A stretch of DNA of 64,000 bases, from the NCBI RefSeq assembly GCF_029633865.1, contig NC_079211.1:141713345-141777344 (forward strand), written 5' to 3'. The position numbers and the translations under genes are program-made. Numbering within the stretch: position 1 is the first letter of the stretch; the number at the start of each line of letters is the position of its first letter. Source of the stretch: Lampris incognitus. Lineage: Eukaryota; Chordata; Actinopteri; Lampriformes; Lampridae. Shown here piece by piece: positions 1-8,153 of this stretch. The notes under the pieces were generated by a model. That model made no database searches, was not told the DNA's origin, and worked only from the letters and a program-made list of their open reading frames with translations.

Positions 1-617
1 ATATATATATATATATAAGTATGTTTGAGAAAGCACTGGTTCATGTTTTTGGTGTTTAAAATACAAAGCAAAGTGTTAAACACTTTTGCCAGGTATGTAG
101 GCTAACAGTTAAAATGTTTTATTTGTTTAGTGTCGTGTAAGACACAGAGAAAAGAAACAATATGCTGTTACACAGAGAGATATTTTATTTTTATTGAGAT
201 GTCTAAAGTTGAACGGTTGCTCTATGCAAAATAAAGTTTGAGTGGGTTTTAATGTAGCTGTTGAGCTTCCGTAGCTATGACGTAGATACCGTAAAGTGTA
301 CACTGTCGTGCATTCAGCAAACGGACACATGTTGAACTGCAAGCTAGCTTGCAGTTCAACATGTGTCCGTTTGCTGAGTAGGGGGCAGTATTTTCCTGTG
401 CTTTATTTAGTTTGGTTGTGTATAATTGCCGTACACGGAGGAGCGCCTGCGGACCCCGGAAGCGCTCATCTTTCGTTTGTGGGTCAATTCGAGCGTTTCG
501 ATACCGCCCGGTTCGCGGGCGGACGTTTCACATCCGTTGCGACCCTATGTAGGGTTTATGGTCTTTATCGCGGTTGCGTTTGGGTTCCTTCTTACGACAA
601 CTTGACGTACTCTCCGT
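1..617. other. Upstream region of the DUSP gene: AT tract, palindrome, probable promoter/5' UTR
   Basis: The window opens in an (AT)n tract at about 1-17. Bases 120-300 are AT-rich and unremarkable. A perfect palindrome sits at 314-377 (separate entry). From about 420 to 617 the sequence becomes CpG-rich (several CG dinucleotides per 30 bases), which suits a 5' UTR or promoter of the phosphatase gene at 618. No clear TATA box or splice acceptor was found just before the start codon. DUSP14/18/21 genes have a single coding exon, often with an upstream non-coding exon that I cannot place here. Confidence 0.5.
314..377. repeat. Perfect 64-bp palindrome with no spacer
   Basis: Every base pairs with its partner around the centre between 345 and 346; I checked all 32 pairs. 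The arm reads from TCAGCAAACGG to the central AAGCTAGCTT. Pairing stops at 313/378. The element lies about 240 bases before the DUSP start codon. It could extrude as a cruciform or, if transcribed, form a 32-bp hairpin. A fold-back sequencing or assembly artefact is the main alternative. Confidence 0.95.
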
Positions 618-1160
618 ATGCATCCTTCCGGCAGTCAGAGCCTCTCCGGCCTGTGCCAAATAACAGACCGACTCTATCTTAGTAGCCTCCGTGCGGCGGT
701 CGACGCGTCCCTTGTACGTCGGTTCAACATCACCTGCATCATCAACGTCACCGAGACGGAAGCCAGCCGGACGCTTCCTGGAGTGGAGCACGTTCATATT
801 CCCGTCGCAGACTCTCCAGCGTCTCCTCTGAGCGGTCATTTTGACCAGGTGGCAGATCGGATACAGTCTGTGGGAGAGCACAGGGGACACACACTGGTGC
901 ATTGCAATGCAGGTGTGAGTCGCTCGTCCACTCTATGCATTGCGTATCTGATGAAGCACCGCAACATGAGCCTCCTTGAAGCGTACCGATGGGTGAAGTC
1001 CTGCCGCCCCATTGTCAGGCCAAATAATGGCTTTTGGAGGCAGCTCATTGGATACGAGAGAGAACTCAGAGGATGCACTACGGTTGAAATGGTCCGTTCC
1101 CCCCTGGGTGAAATACCGGACATCTATGAAGAGGAGAGCAGAAATATGCTGCCACTCTGA
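618..1160 (+). CDS. dusp18: Atypical dual-specificity phosphatase, DUSP18-like
   Basis: A 180-residue intronless reading frame encodes a small MAP-kinase-phosphatase-like enzyme that removes phosphate from Ser/Thr and Tyr. The signature HCNAGVSRS lies at residues 95-103, with catalytic Cys96 and phosphate-binding Arg102. The general-acid loop VADSP has Asp65. Conserved family blocks are SGLCQIT near residue 10, AYLMKHRNMSLLEAY around 109-123, and RPNNGFWRQLI around 134-144. The C terminus IPDIYEEESRNMLPL fits human DUSP18 (IPDIYEKEVRLMIPL) better than DUSP14. The ATG at 618 is the first after an in-frame stop at 603, and the length matches the family (about 190). There is no N-terminal MAPK-docking domain, as expected for atypical DUSPs; some group members associate with mitochondria, but nothing here shows localisation. 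The gene converges on tgoln2. DUSP14 or DUSP21 orthology is the main alternative. Confidence 0.9.
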   Translation: MHPSGSQSLSGLCQITDRLYLSSLRAAVDASLVRRFNITCIINVTETEASRTLPGVEHVHIPVADSPASPLSGHFDQVADRIQSVGEHRGHTLVHCNAGVSRSSTLCIAYLMKHRNMSLLEAYRWVKSCRPIVRPNNGFWRQLIGYERELRGCTTVEMVRSPLGEIPDIYEEESRNMLPL

Positions 1161-3040
1161 CATGTTATCCTGTGTCTCGTAAACAGACTTGTTGCTCCCA
1201 TGCTCATTTCACATGTAAACGTGTTAAATCATTCCTTTAGTGGTCAAATCAGTTATGATAGACATCAAGCATTCCCTAAGTTACCATGGGCATGCAGAAT
1301 ACAGCCTCCAACTGCAGCAAAACTCGGAAGGGAGACTTATGAATCGGTCTATAAGTAAAAGTTGTGAGGATGAGTGCATATGATGCAATTCGAGAGTATA
1401 AGGTACAAAGTGTTTATTTTTTAATCTGTTTTGATATTGGTCCAGCACACACAAAAATTATTATGCAAATCCACACCCAAATCTGAAAGAAAGGACATTG
1501 ACTATGGAAAGCCATTCCCAGCACTAAAGACCACATGTCATCAAATGGGCAATTAAGCCATTTAGGGAACTTGTGCACATATCTGCACAAATATTTTACC
1601 TTTTTATGGCGCCACAGTTTCAATAGCTTATCATTTTGTCTCAGCTTTTCAACTTTTTTAATTAAGGTAGGAGTTATTTGGTAAAGCAGCTAAGTAAAGT
1701 CATTTATATTATGCTCCAAATAAAAAAATCACTAGGCTGAGGAAACTCTGCCTTTGGAATGATGACTAATTTTATTCGGCATGCATCTTAACTGCTGTGT
1801 AAAATTATGTAATAAAAGGATGCTATAACCGCTGTATAGTGTTGAAATATAAAAAAAATAAATTCTTTAAATTTTGAACTAAAATATTTATTCGCTGATT
1901 AAGCAGAAACGGCTTCCCATAGAGCACTGATCAACCATTGCAAGCTCTGTAGGAAACAAGCCTAGTTGAAATGTGGCAAATTCACAAGCAGGTACATGCT
2001 AAAAAAAAAATGTCATGGATTTGCATACAAACCGTTTACAATTTGGCACTAATAAGACATCCTCAATTTACAGTCATTGGTAAACAAATCTAGAATACAA
2101 TAGTATTTTAACACTAATAGAATAGTGGTCAATTGGTTTTAATTTTCCAAGTATTCCTAACTACCAAGAGCTCCTCTAGAATTTTTTCTGATTTCCCAGA
2201 CTGTGTTAAATCAACATTTGAGACAGTAGTTACCACAGCAAGCACTTTACGTGACTAAAAGGTAAAAGTGTCAATCCAAAATTAAATCAGAAATTGGGTT
2301 GTTAGGAATCAATGCAGTGACCAGACTCCTCTTACATCAGAGAGCATTTAAAGTTTTATCACAACACGAACTGGTTTGCTCAAAATGTTGATTATCAAGT
2401 CTGAGACAGAAGACATCATAAGGTGTCTTGAGTGTGTCGTCAATGCCTCAACAGTTAAATTAGCATTAAGAAACAACAGGTTTATCTCCAGGGAGTTTCA
2501 GTGTGTGAGCAAGACATTTGCTTCTTGTTAGGGAAATGAAGATTCCCCCATTACATTCATCTGGCCAAAGCAATTAAACAGACATTTTCCCCACCCTAAA
2601 TCTCATTGCCATTTTCACACAAAATAAAATCTTATTTTATATGATAAACATCAAAAGGATATTTCAACAATAACAAAGTGCAAACAAATATCTTACAATT
2701 TAAATGGCTTATTCACAATTGCACAATGCAATCACTAATGTAATGTACAAACAAGGACTGACATCAAAAAGCGAATCTCAATTTTGCTAGAATATCCTGA
2801 GTATGTTTCATTAGGCAAACACAGACCAAGTGACAAAAAAATTAAAATTGCCTAACAAGTGGCACAACAACAAGAGTGCAAATACAGCATGCTTATTTTA
2901 CCTTTGCGCGGTTTCACTAACTCCTAAAATAAGGCAACTGTGTCGTCTGCATAGTCATGCAATTATTATCTACATATACAAAACATGTCTTAATATCAAC
3001 CCACCTAGCTGCACTCTGTAATGGCTTCAGTGATTTAAAG
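1161..3040. other. Convergent 3' UTRs of the DUSP gene (+) and tgoln2 (-)
   Basis: This AT-rich stretch has no convincing coding sequence. Plus-strand polyadenylation signals AATAAA are at 1719-1724 and 1811-1816. A minus-strand AATAAA (TTTATT on plus, 1411-1416) could end tgoln2 transcripts. If both distal signals are used, the two mRNAs would overlap tail to tail for a few hundred bases. Confidence 0.5.
1719..1816 (+). promoter_or_regulatory. Candidate polyadenylation signals for the DUSP gene
   Basis: AATAAA hexamers occur at 1719-1724 and 1811-1816, about 560-650 bases past the DUSP stop codon in AT-rich DNA. They are the nearest canonical signals I saw downstream. Not proven. Confidence 0.4.
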
Positions 3041-3046
3041 TCACAT
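3041..3046 (-). CDS. tgoln2: tgoln2 terminal exon, coding part (Met-stop)
   Basis: A strong acceptor (pyrimidine run then TTTCAG) is followed by ATG TGA in phase 0, so the protein would end ...EQHM. The rest of this exon is 3' UTR. Support is the splice signal and phase alone. An alternative terminal exon is possible, as mammalian TGOLN2 uses alternative C-terminal splicing. Confidence 0.55.
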   Translation of the reverse strand: M

Positions 3047-6000
3047 CTGAAAGAAAAAGACAAATCAGAAAAAAAATATATTGAAATCGTTTCTTATATT
3101 CAAATTATTTCTCCCCATCACTCATTAATACATAAACCCAAAAAGAAAATGTATTCCTTTCGATTAACTACTTACATGCTGTTCCAGCTTCTGGTACTCT
3201 GTGGATTTGGGCCGACGTGTCGATTTTGATCGTTTTCCTTCCAACGCAAAAGCAATTATCTGACAGACACAAAGTAAAGATTAGCCAGGTACTTATTAAC
3301 TTACTGGAAAAAACTACATGGTATATTTGTGCAAACAAATGTGCTTCCCTAGACGCGGTACAAGGGAAACTCATGTTGTAATTGAATATGATGAAAAACA
3401 AACATTTTGAAGGTCACGTCTGTCTTTCACATAACAGCAGATACTGTACTGAATTTCAGACAGCCAGCATGCCTATTTTCCATACTTGTTTTATGAAGCC
3501 TGATCTGTAAAATCAACATATTTTCTACAAGAACAGCTTACTGCTGTGGCCCATGCTATAATTTAGTGGCACCAGCAAAAATTAACTTTCCCATAATATA
3601 GCCCACGGTGTTAGTGCAGAAATTCTATTAGATTAGAGGCACTGTAACTTGATATGAATTTGGTGGCCAATGTTAATTAGCCTTCACGTTTGTAAGGAAC
3701 AATAGAACTTAAGGCCATTACACACCAAGTCTGAGGCAAACATGCAATGGGGAAAGCACACAGAAACTAAACACACCAAGTCCTACATGAAATTTTCTGT
3801 TGTCCATTTTGTTTTTTCTTCCCTCCACCAATAAAAAAAGGAGTCACAAAATTCAGTCACCAGCAATGATGATCTCTGTTTTGCTTTCAGAAAGCAAAGA
3901 GAAAATATACTGGCTACAGCCTATTTTGACGAGGCATCGAGCAGTTCAAGTTTCACCATTTCATCCAAGAACTGAAGCTCAACCAGTCACTTTAGGAAAT
4001 ACTTAAGGATGTAGGTTGGTCAGCTTGGTGTCTAAATAGCCCTTAATTCATCAAGAAGATCAGGATGCAGAGCATCAACTTTTATCAGTAGTTCCCCTAT
4101 TTTACCATTTCTCCTCAGTTTTGGATTATATGACATCACTGACAGTCACACGTAACACTAGTTATGCACGTTCTTGCAACAAGACAACTCCATTTTTTCC
4201 CCTTTCACAAAGATTTCACACATGCATCAACCTCTAGTCTACCCCTTCCTATATGTGCAACTACAACAGATTTATCGGAAGTCTGCAAACTGGAATTAAA
4301 GCTACAGAACTTTCCACTCTATGTGTGAAAGTTTTTTCCCCCTCAAAACCACAAAGGGTAAAATGCAATTACACTGCAAACCTGCAGGTTAAAACAAAAA
4401 GGATACTTCTTTCATCAAATCTGGGTCAGTGGGATCATAGGAAGTTAAATGCTTCAGTTTAGCTTGATGAGTAAACCTGATTTCTAAAGAAGTATGAACA
4501 AGCAAGTGAAAACATAAATGCCAAGTACCTTGCGCTTGTTGTGGTAAGCAATGTAGAGCACTGCTACCAACACAGCGGTGCAGACAAGGTAAGCAAAGAA
4601 GTGACTGCTTTCTGTCTCGTCTTTTAGGTCAGATAGGTTATATCTTGTATTCTTTTCTGGTGCTTCCTTCTTGGCCTCTGGCACAGGCTTCTGATTCTTA
4701 GTTTGAGCTTCAGGTTCCTCCTTGTTTTTATCCAGGGAGTTCATCATTTTACTTTCTGATTCTGATTTCTCAGTTTGAGTTCCTGCTTTCTCCTCCTCCT
4801 TTCCCTCTGTGGGGTTCATAACTTCTGATTCTGATTTCTTAGTTTCAGCTCCTGTTTCCTCCTTCTGGTTTTCATCTACGGGGTTCTTAGGTGTACCTTC
4901 TGATTCTGATTTCTTAGTTTCAGCTCCTGGTCCCTCCTTGTTATTACCGTCTGATTCTGATGTCTTAGTTTCACCTCCTGGTTCCCCCTTGTTTTCAACT
5001 GTAGGGTTCTTATTACCTTCTGATTCTGATTTCTTAGTTTCAGCTCCTGGTTCCCCCTTGTTTTCAACTATAGGGTTCTTATTACCATCTGATTCTGATT
5101 TCTTAGTTTCAGCTCCTGGTTCCCCCTTATTTTCAACTGTAGGGTTCTTTTTACCTTCTGATTCTGATTTCTTAGTTTCAGCTCCTGGTTCCCCCTTGTT
5201 TTCAACTGTAGGGTTCTTATTACCTTCTGATTCTGATTTCTTAGTTTCAGCTCCTGGTTCCCCCTTGTTTTCAACTATAGGGTTCTTTTTACCTTCTGAT
5301 TCTGATTTCTTAGTTTCAGCTCCTGGTTCCCCCTTGTTTTCAACTGTAGGGTTCTTATTACCCTCTGATTCTGATTTCTTAGTTTCAGCTCCTGGTTCCC
5401 CCTTATTTTCAACTGTAGGGTTCTTTTTACCTTCTGATTCTGATTTCTTAGTTTCAGCTCCTGGTTCCGCCATCTTGTTTTCTTCTACGGGGTTCTTAGA
5501 TTTATCTTCTGTTTCTAATTTCTTAGTTTTAACTGTTGGATCCTCATTCTTGTTTTCTTCTATGGGGTTCTTACTTTCAGATCCTGGTTCTGTTTTCTTG
5601 GTTACAGCTCCCTTTCCCTCCTTTTGGGTTCCTTTATCAGACTTCAATTTTTCAGGTTTTGATTCTGTCTCCTCCTTCTTAGACCCTTCTTCAGACGGCA
5701 TACTTTTGGCTCCTGGTGCTTTTTTACCAATTTCCTCAGAGTGCTGTGAATTCTGGGTTTCACCTGTTTTTTCCTGCGGCTCTTTTGTTAGCCCATGCTC
5801 TTTAGTCTTCTCTTCTGAGTTCTCACTCTTAGCTCCCGTTGGCCCGTTCTTTCCAGTGGCATCAACTGCACTTGCAGTATTGCTATTTTGTCGCCCTTTG
5901 GAACTCGAGGATCCACCAGTTCCATCACCCACTGGAGCTCCTGTGAGTAAGAAAATAGAGCAGAAGTTCTTTTTTCTACCCCAGCATAATGGCATTATGT

Positions 6001-6245
6001 GCAGACCACAAACTGTGGGTATTCATTACTCTCAAAACACAGTCTCATCAAAATACAGGTTTTGTATCAAACATTATGGACCATCCTGAAGGGGGAAAAA
6101 ACAAAACTGAAATATGACAAGCTGATTTGAATAAGGTTAAGAAAAAGCAATGTTTTCATCATTCTGACTGAATTTAATAAGATGGGCTACTTGAGGGCAC
6201 TTTGATTTAAGCTTTTATCAGACGCTGCTACTTTAAGTGTAGTCC

Positions 6246-6317
<72 letters not shown>

Positions 6318-6929
6318 TAAAACGTGCAAATGACAGTCAGCTGTGGCACTGATCAAGTCGTAACAACGGGCCCGTTTATTGCGCTTCCGGTTTTACTGTA
6401 TGGCCCCATCGATAAAAAGAATATTTTAAAAAGTAGCGTGTTAAGAACAATCTTGGTGTAAAATTATGCCGTGGATCGTAGTTGTAAATTAGGTAGCTAC
6501 CTTCAATGATGACGCAACAAAAACAGAATGAGTATAAAAAAAACCCTCTTTGGCATCACGACTACTGACATGACAACAACCCCCCCCCCACTTTGTAGCC
6601 AGTTATACAGGGCCAGTTTATTGTGCTTCCGGTTTTACTGTATGGCCCCATCGACTAAAAAAGATATTTTTCAAAAAGTAGGTCAAGTCCATTTTATTTG
6701 TGTAGCCCAATATCACGAATTAAAAAAAAGTGCCTCAAGGGCAAAAGTAGCGTGTTAAGAACAGTTGTGGTGTAAAGTGAAAGCTGCCACGCCGTGGGTC
6801 GTAGTTGTAAATCGGATCGCTAAAATATCAACGTCCAGTTGGATTATGAGCCCCCTTACCTCCAATGACGACGCAACAAAAACACAGAACGAGTATCCAA
6901 AAAATCCTTCGCATCACGGCATCTGACAT
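3041..6929 (-). CDS. tgoln2: Trans-Golgi network integral membrane protein 2 (TGN38/TGN46), four coding exons
   Basis: The gene model has exons 6860-6929, 4529-5940, 3176-3259 and 3041-3046, giving 523 residues with all phases consistent. Tgoln2 is a type I membrane protein that cycles between trans-Golgi network and plasma membrane and helps secretory-vesicle formation. Seen here: a signal peptide (residues 1-about 23, core [15 protein letters not shown]); a long hydrophilic K/E/S/P-rich luminal region with 23-residue repeats; a transmembrane segment near 471-489 in [20 protein letters not shown], nearly identical to mammalian TGN46; and a basic cytosolic tail with YQKL at 516-519, matching human YQRL, the TGN-retrieval signal that binds AP-2/AP-1 mu subunits. 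The luminal repeat differs from the human 14-residue repeat, as expected for this fast-evolving region. TCF7L1 is also its neighbour in human. The first and last exons rest on splice signals only. Confidence 0.93.
3176..3259 (-). CDS. tgoln2: tgoln2 coding exon 3: cytosolic tail with YQKL sorting signal
   Basis: The acceptor CTGTCAG precedes an 84-base phase-0 exon encoding 28 residues, beginning [18 protein letters not shown] and ending [10 protein letters not shown], closely matching the human TGN46 tail. The YxxPhi motif YQKL and the preceding acidic residue are the TGN/endosome sorting signal of the family. The donor GTAAGT is perfect. Reading through it would add VSS and stop, so intron retention would give an almost identical protein. 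Confidence 0.92.
3260..4528 (-). other. tgoln2: tgoln2 intron 2
   Basis: This 1.27-kb GT-AG intron (donor GTACTT, acceptor CTGTCAG) lies between the membrane exon and the tail exon. It is AT-rich. I saw no conserved exon, repeat family or RNA gene inside. Confidence 0.85.
4529..5940 (-). CDS. tgoln2: tgoln2 coding exon 2: luminal repeats and transmembrane segment
   Basis: The 1412-base exon begins after a TTACTCACAG acceptor and ends ...HNKRK before donor GTACTT. It encodes an acidic and lysine-rich stalk, a tandem array (about 4860-5490), then the conserved SSHFFAYLV...[12 protein letters not shown] membrane block. The opposite strand is also open over most of this exon. That follows from codon bias in the repeats and is not a gene. 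Confidence 0.95.
4860..5490 (-). repeat. tgoln2: Tandem 69-bp (23-residue) repeats in the Tgoln2 luminal domain
   Basis: About seven near-identical units plus diverged flanking units follow the pattern [14 protein letters not shown]-(K/N)KNP(T/I)VENK. The period is exactly 69 bases, so copy-number change keeps the frame. Consecutive units alternate GKKNP and GNKNP over most of the array, a 138-bp higher-order period. The last units ([32 protein letters not shown]) are shortened or diverged. Confidence 0.95.
6247..6315. repeat. (CA)n microsatellite
   Basis: An uninterrupted CA dinucleotide run of about 69 bases in tgoln2 intron 1. Probably polymorphic. Confidence 0.98.
6501..6571 (-). pseudogene. 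tgoln2: Degenerate duplicate of tgoln2 exon 1
   Basis: This segment aligns base for base with the working exon 6860-6929, including the ATG context CATGTCAG and a GAAG/GTAGCT junction in place of GGAG/GTAAGG. It is 71 instead of 70 bases, and its reading frame ([22 protein letters not shown]) hits TGA before the donor, so it cannot splice in frame to exon 2. It reads as a dead host-gene exon copy. Use as a 5' UTR exon remains possible. Confidence 0.75.
6682..6742. mobile_element. 61-bp insertion flanked by 8-bp target-site duplications
   Basis: The segment is present in copy 2 and absent from copy 1. It is bounded by AAAAGTAG at 6674-6681 and 6743-6750. The core TCCATTTTATTTGTGTAGCC then ...TGCCTCAAGGGC resembles a motif dispersed in many fish genomes (TTTTATTTGTATAGCC...). 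It looks like a small truncated or internally deleted transposable element. I cannot assign its family from 61 bases. An 8-bp duplication is typical of hAT elements, but no terminal inverted repeats are evident. Confidence 0.65.
6860..6929 (-). CDS. tgoln2: tgoln2 coding exon 1: signal peptide
   Basis: The ATG at 6929-6927 opens [23 protein letters not shown], a basic start followed by a hydrophobic core and small residues suitable for signal-peptidase cleavage. The exon ends in phase 1 at GGAG followed by GTAAGG, a good donor. It joins exon 2 to give ...VIG-GAPVG. Met6 is an alternative start (MRRIFW...). A degenerate tandem copy lies at 6501-6571. Confidence 0.8.
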
Positions 6930-7300
6930 GACCAAAAAAAAAAAACAACACAAAAAAAAACACTTTTAACCAGTTCTGTCAAGATCAAATCCGATCGCGT
7001 TCGCTGCTCGTTTTCGAGTTGAACCGCCAGTGGAAATCACGGTTCGACAGCGAGCAGAGGAACAAACCCCCTGTTCCGCCTTCCGCCTTCCGCCTTCCGC
7101 ATGCCGCATGGATTCTGCCGCTTCTTCGTCCGCATAACCTGCGTCAGCGAGTCACTGCTGCCGCCCACAGGTTAAGCGCAGTCATGACAGCTTTTTTTTC
7201 TTTCCTCCTTTGTTTCGGAGACGTCATCCCCAAACGTTGTCGCTAGATGGCAGTGTGTGTATTTTACAACGTCAACGGTTTTAAGTAAAAATGTAACGTA
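6930..7300 (-). promoter_or_regulatory. tgoln2: Probable tgoln2 promoter/5' UTR
   Basis: DNA just upstream (minus sense) of the tgoln2 ATG turns CpG-rich between about 6985 and 7245, typical of a housekeeping promoter. It includes a CRE-like core (ATGACGTC on minus, 7220-7227) and three tandem CCTTCCG units near 7078-7099. No TATA box is obvious. The start site cannot be fixed. Confidence 0.5.
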
Positions 7301-7855
7301 AATTAAATGACAAAAACTCAGTTGAAAAGTGTTACACATATTTTCCGACGCGGTTTTATGCCATCCTTTAGTGTTTATCTAAAAAAAAAAAAAAAGCAGC
7401 TCGCATAGTAAAATTACACTTTATTCTACTTGTCTCTGGTTAGAAAAAACAAAAACAACTTTACTTTGAACATTCCGTTCACTATGGATTTTTATAGTAA
7501 TCTACACATCTGACCACCAGTTCTGCTAATTAGGCCTATGTCCATTATTGTGCTATGATACTACTGTGCTTTTCTATGAATAACAGTGAGAACGTGACGG
7601 CAACTGCTGCTCTATCCATTTTGATGAGCGTACATCTCTAATTTCCCTTTTAGGCCTATGACATAAAATGATGTATACAACATGCACCCCTTGCATAACC
7701 ACTTCTTTGAGTGGGTGGTGAAAGTAACATAAGTGCAAGGGTTACTATAATAATAAAATATTGTAGACCCGATTTAATCAGTCTAACAGTGATTACAATG
7801 ATAAAGGGACACCTGATTATATGACGATAAGCCAATCGTTAGCAATGACAATAAT
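7301..7855. other. Intergenic, no gene seen
   Basis: AT-rich DNA between the tgoln2 promoter and a SINE. Contains an A-run at about 7381-7395. No coding or RNA feature supported. Confidence 0.6.
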
Positions 7856-8014
7856 AAGCTCAGAGGTAGAGCCCATCTTTTGGTGACTGGAGGGTTGCCG
7901 GTTCGATCCGCGGCTCCTCCTGGCAAACACATCAAGGTGTCCCCTGAGCAAGACACCTGGCCCCTATCTGCTCCCGATGAGCTGGTTTTACCTTGCATGG
8001 TTGACACCACCAAC

Positions 8015-8077
<63 letters not shown>

Positions 8078-8153
8078 TATTAATTAATTGTAAAGCAGTT
8101 TGAGTGGCTGCTGCAGGGTAGAAAAGCACTGCATAAAGCGCAGTCTATTTACT
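7856..8153 (+). mobile_element. tRNA-derived SINE, family 1, copy with GT expansion
   Basis: A pol III box A-like AAGCTCAGAGGTAGAGC is followed by box B GGTTCGATCCG (7900-7910). Next comes the unrelated body with GAGCAAGACACCTGGCCCC and GATGAGCTGGTTTTACCTTG, ending in AAAGCAGTTTGAGTGGCTGC...GTAGAAAAGCACTGCATAAA...TCTATTTAC. The same order occurs at 17385-17650. A (GT)n tract (8016-8076) sits where the sister copy has only a short GTGTACGAGTGTGAATGTGA stretch. Confidence 0.8.
8016..8076. repeat. (GT)n microsatellite inside a SINE
   Basis: About 61 bases of uninterrupted GT grown from the short GT-like stretch in the SINE body. Confidence 0.97.

Larger units (their letters stand above)
5941..6859 (-). 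other. tgoln2: tgoln2 intron 1 with CA repeat and duplicated first-exon block
   Basis: The intron separates the signal-peptide exon from the luminal exon (donor GTAAGG, acceptor CTCACAG, phase 1). It contains the (CA)n tract at 6247-6315, all of the first copy of a tandem duplication (6366-6608) and the intronic half of the second copy (6609-6859). Confidence 0.8.
6366..6982. repeat. tgoln2: Tandem duplication of the tgoln2 first-exon region
   Basis: Copy 1 (about 6366-6608) and copy 2 (about 6609-6982) share, in order: a TTTATTG(C/T)GCTTCCGGTTTTACTG block with an ETS-type GCTTCCGGT core (6383-6391 and 6625-6633), TATGGCCCCATCGA, AGTAGCGTGTTAAGAAC, GTCGTAGTTGTAAAT, the exon-1-like segment, and a CACTTT...CCAGTT end. 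Copy 2 is longer because of a 61-bp insertion (6682-6742) and extra bases near 6780-6855. Copy 2 carries the intact coding exon. Confidence 0.88.

Noticed and set aside
296-682. Plus-strand 128-codon frame overlapping the DUSP start
   Set aside because: Out of frame with the phosphatase, starts inside or before the palindrome, and has no similarity to known proteins. At best an upstream ORF of a transcript whose start is unknown.
4809-6089. 426-codon open frame on the plus strand opposite tgoln2 exon 2
   Set aside because: It mirrors the repeat array of the real exon. Codon bias of the Lys/Glu/Ser repeats keeps the antisense frame open, and the translation has no known domain.
7890-7911. Free-standing tRNA gene suggested by box A and box B
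   Set aside because: No cloverleaf or anticodon arm. The segment continues into a SINE body shared with 17385-17650.
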